From the NCBI RefSeq assembly GCF_001660705.2, contig NZ_LYBV02000036.1, positions 62,001 to 126,000 on the forward strand: 64,000 nt of DNA, written 5' to 3'. The first letter of the stretch is position 1. The number at the start of each line of letters is the position of its first letter. This document shows, in pieces, positions 18,570-25,334 of this stretch. The DNA comes from Saccharicrinis aurantiacus. GTDB taxonomy: Bacteria > Bacteroidota > Bacteroidia > Bacteroidales > Marinilabiliaceae. A program made the position numbers and the translations under genes. The notes under the pieces are model-generated. The model searched no databases and was not told where the DNA came from. It was given only the letters and a program-made list of their open reading frames with translations.

Positions 18570-19044
18570 AATTTTATTTATTTATTTATTTATTTCGCTA
18601 CTAGTGCTTCTAGTAGTCGTTATTTACACTTTATCTATTAAAACTAAATAGAGTAAATATTCCATTAAGTATCAGAAAATCAATGCAATATACGGATAGG
18701 TCTTTTTTGAGACTGTAATGGTTTATTTCAGTTATTACTTTTATTTGCGCTTGATTTAAGGTTTTTTATACGTCTATTTTTACCATTTAGCACACCTATA
18801 AGTAAGTTTTGTTAATGAATCTCAAATAGGATTTGCTACAACCATAGTGTATGCTTATAAAACTTGGCATATTGTATGCCTGGTACATTTGTTGGATCAT
18901 TTCCTGTTTAAATTTCATTTTTTATCAGCTCCAAACCTGCAGTGTAAGTTTCTGATTTTCATTTATTCTAATTGTACAATTACTGAATTATTATAAATCT
19001 AAGTTATCGTAATGTTTTTTATTCAAATTGTATAAAACGGACAA
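18570..19044. other. Intergenic region between the Stv-like gene and the regulator
   Basis: 475 bases without a credible ORF. It contains a short TTTA tandem run (18573-18595), an inverted repeat CTACTAG-N5-CTAGTAG (18598-18616), and from 18963 the 3' flank of the regulator that is repeated at two other places. Confidence 0.6.
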
Positions 19045-19073
19045 TTATTTAGCAATTTGACTCAGCAACTCAT
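18963..19073. repeat. Repeat copy B (3' end and flank of the intact regulator)
   Basis: Reference copy for the three-copy repeat. It shares GAATTATTATAAATCTAAGT and TTGTATAAAACG with copy C (19907-20020) and GCAATTTGACTCA with both other copies. Confidence 0.75.
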
Positions 19074-19835
19074 GTTTTAATTCTGATACATAGCAATAGA
19101 TTTCATCATTGAACTCACCGGCTGTGCAGTCAAAGGCTTTGGTAAAGTGCCTTGAAAGATGTGAAGCGTCAAAAAATCCAGAGAGAAATGCTGCATCTGA
19201 AATTGATTTGTTCTGTATCGCAATTAATTCGGCTGCATATTGTAATCGTAAATTTCGGACTAACGTCATGGTTGTAATACCAAGTGATGTCACTAACTTT
19301 CTATTTAGCTTTGAAGAGCTCATAAAAATATTTTGAGCCAAGTATTCTGCGTAAAGAGATTCACTGCCTAGTTTCTCAACTACGATAGTTAGCAGTTTGG
19401 TTAGCCATAAATTTTTATTAGCAAGTTGAATTAATTGCTTAAAATGAACTTCATTCAAGGGGAATTCCCAATTCAGTAATTTAGGATTACTTCTTAATGC
19501 TTTTTTGCGATATGCAAACGGACTAATACCAAGCTCTACTTTGAACTTCCGGCTAAACACAGTTAAACTACTGAAGCCAGATTTAAGAGCTATTTCCTCT
19601 ATCGATAATGTGTTTATTCTTAATATTTGTTGTGCATATTCCATCCTATACTTCAAAATTAGTTTCCCAGCAGAATTACCGGTTTGATTTTTTAGGTCTC
19701 TATTAAGTCGTGTTTTGCTAATTTTTAATAATTCGGATAATTGTTGTACTCCGAATGTTGAGTCCGTTTTTTTTCCTGTATAATAAGATGGATTTTATCC
19801 ATTAATTTGGAACAGTGGGTGTTGGCTTCTTTCAT
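19045..19835 (-). CDS. Double AraC-type DNA-binding regulator, interrupted by a frameshift in an A8 run
   Basis: The open frame of 203 residues starts at 19656, but clear AraC-type coding sequence continues upstream in the same frame (FGVQQLSELLKISKTRLNR, then KLILKYRMEYAQQIL). A good start (MKEANTHCSKLMDKIHL) at 19835 is out of phase by one base. The switch falls in a run of eight A (19767-19774 on this strand); nine A would restore one protein of about 264 residues. That protein would be two AraC-type helix-turn-helix domains in tandem (about residues 15-110 and 150-250) with no sensor domain. It is either a pseudogene, a product of polymerase slippage on the A-run, or a one-base sequencing error. 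It probably regulates the genes downstream of it. Confidence 0.72.
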
Positions 19836-19906
19836 TATTTTTTGTTTAATTAAATGTATTTTTCTTTTAGAGTAGCAGGAATCCTTAAAGAGTCTTAATC
19901 TTGGTA

Positions 19907-20020
19907 GATTCTAGTTTTACAATTATTGAATTATTATAAATCTAAGTTATTGTGAGATGTCTTAATTAAATTGTATAAAACGAGCAACTTTTTGGCAATT
20001 TGACTCATCAACTCATATTT
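19907..20020. repeat. Repeat copy C (flank of the decayed regulator)
   Basis: Shares GAATTATTATAAATCTAAGT, AAATTGTATAAAACG and GCAATTTGACTCAtCAACTCAT with the flank and 3' end of the intact regulator at 18963-19073. Confidence 0.75.
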
Positions 20021-20367
20021 AATTACCAGCTGTGTATTTATAGGATTGTTGAAGAGACTTGAAAGGTGTGAAGTTTAGACAAAGCCTGAAAATGATGCTA
20101 TATCTATTGAACGCATGAACTCTACATTAATTTTAGGCTTGTAGTACCAAATAATTCTGCTAATCATCAATTTTTATTAGCGAGTAGAATTATAATGGAC
20201 TTTATTTAACCGTAATTGCCAATTCAGTATTAAATTAACCTGTGTTCTAGTATTTAAAGTACTTAAGATAATTTTAGCGGCTTAAATGTTGTGTTAGAAT
20301 TTTTTCTTGTATAATAATGTGAATTATTATAGATAAGCTTAAAGTTGGTGTTATTAGGTTCAATCAT
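19986..20367 (-). pseudogene. Decayed, internally deleted copy of the AraC-type regulator
   Basis: About 380 bases align in order with the 791-base regulator next door. The 3' end matches at TTTGGCAATTTGACTCATCAACTCAT, the interior at GACTTGAAAGGTGTGAAG and CATCAATTTTTATTAGCGAGTAGAATTA, and the 5' end at TTCTTGTATAATAATGTGAATTATTATAGATAAG. The upstream flank TTTAATTAAATGTATTTTT matches as well. Large internal deletions and many stops rule out function. An ancestral start codon would be at 20367. This shows the regulator locus was duplicated and one copy is being lost. Confidence 0.8.
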
Positions 20368-20639
20368 TATTTAATATTTAATTAAATGTATTTTTTGTTT
20401 AACTATCGAATGTAAATAAAATTGAAATGCTTAACAAATTATATATTTGATAAATTGGTCTGTATATGAAAGGATTAAGCCATGCTTTGTGTAGGATATA
20501 AAAATGTTGATGCGCTACTGATACTTCAGTTTGTAACTAATTAATTCGGGTAGGATGAATCAGGTAATTGTTTTGTCTTGCAACATTCTTGGATGATCGA
20601 TTGATATCAAGTTTGCAATATGCTCTATTAACGGAAAGG

Positions 20640-20658
20640 GCTCCTTATGATAAGGAGC
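20640..20658. other. Short strong hairpin
   Basis: GCTCCTTA / TAAGGAGC around a 3-base loop (TGA), in the noncoding stretch between the decayed regulator and the orphan T9SS tail. No T-run follows, so its role is unclear. Confidence 0.5.
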
Positions 20659-20708
20659 TTGGAGAGTTGTAAAATGTAATTGAATCAAAGGATACGGAAT
20701 TGTATTAG

Positions 20709-20885
20709 CTTACAGAAAGCGGTGCTTTAATTGAAATATGTAGCGTAACAGGAGCGGTAATAAAAACTCAAATTTCAAGCTCGGAGCTACAATATATTTC
20801 AATTTCTGATTTAGATAGAGGAATGTATATAATTAAGGTTAAGGGGGATGATTCGTCATTTACAAGTAAGTTATTGGTAAAATAG
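20709..20885 (+). pseudogene. Orphan T9SS C-terminal sorting domain fragment
   Basis: The 58 codons before the TAG at 20883 read as the end of a T9SS type A sorting domain: LTESGALIEICSVTGAVIK, then ISISDLDRGMYIIKV and a final SKLLVK. It closely resembles the tail of the secreted protein at 23729-24796 (VEICNVAGSVVKS, DLAKGMYVLKV, KLLVK). A TAG at 20706 interrupts the frame directly upstream and no start or cargo domain remains, so this is the relic of a lost secreted protein, possibly a former copy of that gene. A terminator follows 24 bases downstream. Confidence 0.8.
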
Positions 20886-20909
20886 CATACTATTTAATAC
20901 AATATCATG

Positions 20910-20941
20910 GGCCAGCTAATTTAATTAGTTGGCCTTTTTTA
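20910..20941 (+). terminator. Intrinsic terminator after the T9SS relic
   Basis: GGCCAGCTAATT pairs with AATTAGTTGGCC (one G-T wobble) and is followed by TTTTTT. It still marks the end of the lost gene's transcription unit. Confidence 0.85.
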
Positions 20942-21140
20942 TGCCCGCAATTTTCTCCTCTTAGTGAGTAATTTATGGCAATACTTCATTGTAATCTTGG
21001 TTAACATTTATAGAGGTGTAAGAAATGTTTTTATATTTGACGTAATGGCGTATGTGAAATATATGCTTAGATAAAGATGTTAGGGCCATATTCGTAAGAA
21101 TCTTATAGAATTTGTATAATTAATCCCAATATATTAGTTA

Positions 21141-21170
21141 TTGTGATTCTAAGTTATAATTTTACATTTC
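21141..21170 (+). promoter_or_regulatory. Bacteroidota-type promoter for the RT-associated RNA
   Basis: TTG at 21141-21143, a spacer of exactly 19 bases, then TACATTTC at 21163-21170. This fits the Bacteroidota -33/-7 consensus TTG-N19-TAnnTTTG with only the last base different. Transcription should begin near 21176, just before the structured region. Confidence 0.65.
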
Positions 21171-21175
21171 TTTAA

Positions 21176-21356
21176 AAAATATTTAACTAAATAATGAAGA
21201 TATGTCCTAAGGGGACAAACGGAAGTTACAACTCCTGATTGAAATGTTAGGAACAGGTTCAGGTTAGTTTTTCAAATAAACTTGATAAATGAAAACTTAT
21301 TTTTATTTGTAGTTTCCGTGTGAATCTCCTCCTCTCTAAAAGAGGTGGAGATTTTT
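21176..21356 (+). ncRNA. Structured noncoding RNA upstream of the reverse transcriptase
   Basis: About 180 bases between a promoter and an intrinsic terminator, with no ORF. A small hairpin TGTCC/GGACA (21203-21217) comes first. Then ACGGAAGTTACAA (21219-21231) pairs with TTGTAGTTTCCGT (21307-21319) as 13 continuous base pairs including two G-U wobbles, enclosing a 75-base loop. Inside, CCTGA (21234-21238) can pair with TCAGG (21259-21263), and two U5 runs lie at 21268-21272 and 21300-21304. The terminator hairpin ends the RNA 14-18 bases before the RT start codon. A dedicated RNA next to a stand-alone RT is the layout of retrons and of single-gene defence RTs (DRT2 and DRT9 types). The assignment is inference from structure and position. 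Confidence 0.65.
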
Positions 21357-21360
21357 GTTT
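21323..21360 (+). terminator. Intrinsic terminator between the ncRNA and the RT gene
   Basis: AATCTCCTCCTCT pairs with AGAGGTGGAGATT (one T-T mismatch in 13 positions) around loop CTAAA and is followed by TTTTGTTTTT. The RT ATG is at 21374, so RT mRNA must come from read-through. Confidence 0.85.
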
Positions 21361-21373
21361 TTAAGTTTGAGAT

Positions 21374-22873
21374 ATGAAAAAAACAATCTTACATGAGATA
21401 AAAAAAGAAGCTGAGGAAAAGGCAATCGCTCACCAAACTTATCACAATTATTTACATCTCAATTATCTTAGAAACTGTAGAAGAGTTAAGGATGCTCCTC
21501 CAAAAGAAATAAAAGTACCTGAGGAATGGTCTGTTGATAAGAAATTTAACCCTTTTTATGTGTTAAAGCATAAAGATAAAATTGCAAAATCAATTGCTTT
21601 AAAGTTGCTCAATAAAACATATGAACCTAACAAACCATTTGTAAAAGAGATTCCTAAAAAGGGGGGTGGTAAAAGAACAATAAATATTTATCAAATTCCA
21701 GACTCTGCAGTGTCTGATAGATTTTATTATAATTTATTAAGTAAAAATAAACACCGTTTTAGTTCTTTATCATATGCATATCGTAACGATAGAAATATCC
21801 ATTTTGGGATACAAGATATAGCGCACGAATTGACAAGTACTCCTCGCATATATGTTGCGGAGTTTGATTTTAGTGATTTTTTTGGTTCAATTAATCATGA
21901 ATATTTATTTAAACAATTAGAGCAAAATTCCTTTTTGGTAAGTGATCTGGAGATGCATGTTATTCAATCTTTTTTAAAACCATTTGACAAAGGAATTCCG
22001 TTAGGTACTTCAATCTCCTTATTTCTAGCAAATGTAGCATGTTGGAATTTAGATAGAAAATTCGAAGACGCAGGAATTCGATTTGCTAGGTATGCAGATG
22101 ATACTATTATTTGGTCTCGTCATTATTCAAAAATATCAGCAGCATTTGATATAATAGTGGACTTCTCGAAACAAACGGGTATTAAAGTGAACTATAATAA
22201 GTCTGATGGGATAAGTTTATTGCAACAGTCTGGTTTAAGATCTGAATTGCATAATTCTAAGAGCTTTGTTGAATTTCTTGGTTATAGGATTTCGTGCGAA
22301 AATGTTGGAATTAAAGAAGATGCTGTACATAAGATTAAAAAGCAGGTCTCTTATCTATTATACAGGAATTTAATTCAACCAATACAGGCACGTCCATTCA
22401 AAGCAATGAATATACCAGCTAATGGATTAGATAAAGATTTTATTACAGCTTTAATGCAAGTAAGAAGATATTTGTATGGAAATATGACTGAAATAACTTT
22501 AAAAAAGTATCTTAATGGAACATATAAGAGACTTTCCTTTAAAGGAATAATGAGTTTTTACCCTCTCATTACGGATGAAAAACAGATGGTTGAATTAGAC
22601 AAATGGTTTTTAAGCACTGTACTGAATACTTTGAATAAGCGTAAGAAGATACTGATTACTCACAACTCGAATTTTAACGTTAATCAATTTCCTTTTGACT
22701 GCGATAAGAATGACTTGATAGAAAAGTGTAGAACTACACCAATATATGGTAAAAAAGGTCTCATCGAATTACCTTCCTTTATGAGAATTTATAAAGCATT
22801 AAAAATGGGAGTTACAAATGAAGGTATTGAAAAAGTTATGCATCCTAAATCAAGTATTTATTATGACGAATAA
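21374..22873 (+). CDS. Stand-alone reverse transcriptase (retron/DRT-like, class unassigned)
   Basis: A 499-residue RNA-directed DNA polymerase. RT motifs are in order: KRTINIYQIPDSAVSDRF (about 100-117), SYAYR (133), AEFDFSDFFGSI with the first catalytic Asp165, GIPLGTSISLFLAN (207-220), RYADDTIIW with Asp242 and Asp243, NYNKSDGISL (273-282) and FVEFLGYRIS (298-307). About 190 mostly helical residues follow. Catalytic residues are intact. It lacks the retron VTG motif (FLGYRIS occupies that place) and a clear NAxxH, has no maturase or endonuclease domain, and no group II intron or variable repeat is nearby. A structured RNA with its own promoter and terminator precedes it, as in single-gene antiphage RTs (DRT2/UG2 and DRT9/UG28 types). 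Defence is inference; subgroup needs a phylogeny. Confidence 0.9.
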   Translation: MKKTILHEIKKEAEEKAIAHQTYHNYLHLNYLRNCRRVKDAPPKEIKVPEEWSVDKKFNPFYVLKHKDKIAKSIALKLLNKTYEPNKPFVKEIPKKGGGKRTINIYQIPDSAVSDRFYYNLLSKNKHRFSSLSYAYRNDRNIHFGIQDIAHELTSTPRIYVAEFDFSDFFGSINHEYLFKQLEQNSFLVSDLEMHVIQSFLKPFDKGIPLGTSISLFLANVACWNLDRKFEDAGIRFARYADDTIIWSRHYSKISAAFDIIVDFSKQTGIKVNYNKSDGISLLQQSGLRSELHNSKSFVEFLGYRISCENVGIKEDAVHKIKKQVSYLLYRNLIQPIQARPFKAMNIPANGLDKDFITALMQVRRYLYGNMTEITLKKYLNGTYKRLSFKGIMSFYPLITDEKQMVELDKWFLSTVLNTLNKRKKILITHNSNFNVNQFPFDCDKNDLIEKCRTTPIYGKKGLIELPSFMRIYKALKMGVTNEGIEKVMHPKSSIYYDE

Positions 22874-23075
22874 AGCATGATACCTTAATAAAACTAAAGG
22901 ATATTGGCTGTTGGTACAAACTTCTTAGTTTAACTCCTAAAATAAACTCGCCAAACAATAAATTATAGTCTAAACTGAATTCGGTTCATAGTATTATCCA
23001 CATGTCATACTACTTTATCGCTAACTGATCATTGAATTTTACCCTATCCCAAATGGGCGAAAGCCCAAATTGTTG

Positions 23076-23215
23076 CCGGAAGGCATAATCTAAATAGATT
23101 ATTGGCCAAAAACCCGCCGGAAGCGCTTTGCGTATATAGATTATTGCCTAAATTCTTTCCGGAAGTGCTTTGCGTATATACGATAATGCTAAAATTCTTG
23201 TCGGTAGGCAATATC
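23076..23215. repeat. Imperfect 41-42-bp tandem direct repeat (3-4 units)
   Basis: CCGGAAG-type unit starts fall at 23076, 23117, 23159 and 23201, spaced 41, 42 and 42 bases. The two central units share GCGTATATA and a GATTATTGCCTAAATT / GATAATGCTAAAATT core. Confidence 0.75.
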
Positions 23216-23268
23216 CCATATGGGCGAAGGCTGTTTGCTTCGCCGGTTGCTAAAATCTATATGGGATA
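23212..23268. repeat. Nested inverted repeat
   Basis: TATCCCATAT (23212-23221) pairs with ATATGGGATA (23259-23268), enclosing GGCGAAG (23223-23229) and CTTCGCC (23238-23244). In single-stranded form it would be a two-tier stem-loop. Confidence 0.75.
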
Positions 23269-23728
23269 AGCCTCAAAATTTAAAAGTCTCTTGCGTATTT
23301 AGGAGTTGGTTGATTATTAATGAGTTATCGTATGGGCTTGTTTTTTGCAAAGTCACTCTTTCTCAAAAAGAGGCATTTGCTAAGTGATATTACTCTTAAA
23401 ACTATAAAATACTAACCGACTTTTCATCGTTCACGCAATCCCATTCATAATAAAGCAAATACCCCGTATTATACCTAGCACAAAGTAGGTGCAAAGCAAG
23501 CGGTAAAAGTATGAGAAGATGTAATTATTTCGTTCATTTTGATGATAGAATATCCTAATATCTTAGTGGAAAATAAAAATATTTATAATTGTAAGGTGTA
23601 GTTATTCAGGGGTTTGTGTTTGTTTGTATTTGTATGTATAAATGTTAATACGGTTTGGACTTATGTGTATATGCATAGGCCGAAGTGTGTATAGTTTTAC
23701 AGTAATGTTAAATCAAAAAAATCATATT

Positions 23729-24796
23729 ATGAAAAAACAGTTACTTAAAATTAGCTTATTATTAATGTGTTTAGTTGGTGGTATTGCCAATGCACAAACA
23801 TGCGACGAAATTAAATTATTCTACAAAAACAGCGATGGCTCAAAAGGTGCTGAAATAGCAGATGATGGTGATGTTCAGTTAGGGTCTACAATAAAAGTTG
23901 AGTTGACCACAAGTTCTGATGTGGAAGGTAAAATTATATTTATGCAATTGGCAGGAACTGCCACATGGGTAAAAACGTACTCTCAGAATAGTGAGCCTAC
24001 TATACCTCAAGGAAACAGTCAGCAAACAGCCTTTGATTTTGATGTTAAAGCAGATGGGAATGCCGAGGTAGGAGCTAGTTTTTTTAAAGTAGTTTTTAAA
24101 GATGTAAATAATGATAATATTGGAACAGGAGGACAAAAGCCTGTTACCTTTACTGAGGCTGCACCAACTCCAGATGGTCCAACTATCACCTCAGGATCTT
24201 ATGTTGGGCAACCCTATGTGCAGTTTGGTACACCACTTAGTTATACTGTTGAATTTTCTTATCCAGATGATGGGAACGAGTATAAACTAGGTATACTGCA
24301 AACTAATTGGCTAGAAGGTGAAGCAAGTGCCAAGTGGGTTCAAACCAATAAAGTTGTATTAACAGGAGAAACAAGCCCATATTCAGGAACTTATAATGTT
24401 GTTACGCAAAATAATAGTGGAGTTAATTGTGTTGATGGTGTAGGTAATATAAGTTTTGTACTTTTTGTTAACGATGGAAATGGTGGTAATGATGCTATTT
24501 TAAATGATACAAAAATACAGATTCAGACTACATTCTCAACTACCCCAACTTCAATAGGCAGACCAGAAACATCAGCATTCAAAGTATATCCAAATCCTGC
24601 ATCAAGCCATGTTTTTGTTGAGGCAGCAGAGGGCAGTTTGGTTGAAATATGCAATGTAGCAGGTTCTGTTGTTAAGTCTTTAACTACTACATCAAGTAAA
24701 CAAAATATCTCAGTAGTTGATTTAGCAAAAGGAATGTATGTGCTTAAAGTTACAACAGATGGTAAAGCACAAACCACAAAATTATTAGTAAAGTAA
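23729..24796 (+). CDS. Secreted T9SS cargo protein of unknown function
   Basis: 355 residues from the ATG at 23729, chosen because it gives a normal signal peptide (MKKQLLKISLLLMCLVGGIANAQ); the longer frame to 23642 adds 29 residues with no such signal. The mature protein has two beta-sandwich-like domains (about 25-150 and 155-270) and then a T9SS type A sorting domain from FKVYPNPASSHVFVEA to the final KLLVK, which is removed at the cell surface. There are no catalytic motifs that I recognise. The adjacent sulfatase and GH16 genes suggest a glycan-related or adhesive role, but a repeat and a terminator separate them. Its tail matches the orphan fragment at 20709-20885. Confidence 0.85.
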   Translation: MKKQLLKISLLLMCLVGGIANAQTCDEIKLFYKNSDGSKGAEIADDGDVQLGSTIKVELTTSSDVEGKIIFMQLAGTATWVKTYSQNSEPTIPQGNSQQTAFDFDVKADGNAEVGASFFKVVFKDVNNDNIGTGGQKPVTFTEAAPTPDGPTITSGSYVGQPYVQFGTPLSYTVEFSYPDDGNEYKLGILQTNWLEGEASAKWVQTNKVVLTGETSPYSGTYNVVTQNNSGVNCVDGVGNISFVLFVNDGNGGNDAILNDTKIQIQTTFSTTPTSIGRPETSAFKVYPNPASSHVFVEAAEGSLVEICNVAGSVVKSLTTTSSKQNISVVDLAKGMYVLKVTTDGKAQTTKLLVK

Positions 24797-24900
24797 TCCA
24801 GGTTTAAAAGTAGTTGAGTTCTAAATGTTCCTAGAAATTGATTGCATGTTATTAGTAATACAAATTCTATTGGGTTTTGTGATGTTAAGCGGTATGATAA

Positions 24901-25105
24901 GTGGCCTCTTTACAAAAAGCTTTTGTTTTAAATTAAGCTATAGTAAGACCAGGAAGTTGAGAGCTTCGCTCGAAAATCACCTGGCCGCACTTAAGCTTAA
25001 TTTAAATAAGAAAGGTGTTTGGAAAGCAGACTTGAACTTCTTTGCTTCTGTTTCTTGCTTCAAGGCAAGAAATGAAGTCGGGTTTGGGTTGACAACCCAA
25101 TACGT
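24901..25105 (+). repeat. Intergenic repeat R1, copy 1
   Basis: Begins GTGGCCTCTTTAC and contains AGTAAGACCAGGAAGTTGAG, CGAAAATCACCTGGCCGCAC and a TTTGCTTCTG...AATGAAGTC inverted repeat. The same blocks recur near 44916, 51250 and, inverted, 50860 and 54873. An apparent 102-codon ORF across it is an accident of the repeat. Confidence 0.85.
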
Positions 25106-25155
25106 ATTATTATTCAGACAACATAGAATTTAAAAGTAAATATAGTTTGTAAGCT

Positions 25156-25195
25156 AAAGAGGCTAGCTATTCCTTATAATAGATAGTCTCTTTTT
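25156..25195 (+). terminator. Probable intrinsic terminator
   Basis: AAAGAG...CTATT pairs imperfectly with AATAG...CTCTTT, followed by TTTTT. It probably ends transcription from the T9SS cargo gene. Confidence 0.6.
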
Positions 25196-25334
25196 ATAAA
25201 AATAGTTCGTCGGTTTTGAAATATTTTGCTGTTCTAAAAAGTGTAAGTATTTAGTTATTAAATCAACTACTTACATCAGCCATCAAACTAACGAACTATA
25301 ATCTAAAGCATCGTTAAATTATTATTGTAATATT

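Larger units (their letters stand above)
22874..23728. other. Intergenic region rich in short repeats
   Basis: 855 bases with no credible gene. It holds the 41-42-bp direct repeats and the nested inverted repeats listed separately. No clear terminator follows the RT gene. A TATCCCAAATGGGCGAAAGCCC block near 23045-23066 looks like another copy of the inverted-repeat arm at 23212. Confidence 0.7.
24797..25334. other. Intergenic region containing one R1 repeat
   Basis: 538 bases. Most of it is copy 1 of the ~200-bp repeat R1, followed by a terminator-like hairpin and about 140 AT-rich bases that should hold the promoter of the sulfatase operon. Confidence 0.7.

Noticed and set aside
21232-21306. 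A DRT2-like endless ORF in the loop of the RT-associated RNA
   Set aside because: The loop is 75 bases (a multiple of three), but all three frames on both strands contain stop codons, so concatenated cDNA of exactly this interval would not give an endless ORF. Other template boundaries remain possible.
21374-22873. Group II intron maturase or DGR reverse transcriptase
   Set aside because: No maturase X or HNH domain, no intron domain V/VI-like hairpin at the 3' side, and no template/variable repeat pair or accessory gene nearby.
21374-22873. Canonical retron RT
   Set aside because: The VTG motif is replaced by FLGYRIS and a clear NAxxH is missing. An atypical retron is still possible.
23642-23728. 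Earlier start for the T9SS cargo protein
   Set aside because: The extra 29 residues precede a complete, typical signal peptide beginning at 23729.
24825-25133. ORF of 102 codons on the plus strand
   Set aside because: It runs along repeat R1, and similar translations appear in other copies with stops or frameshifts; no start signal or family.
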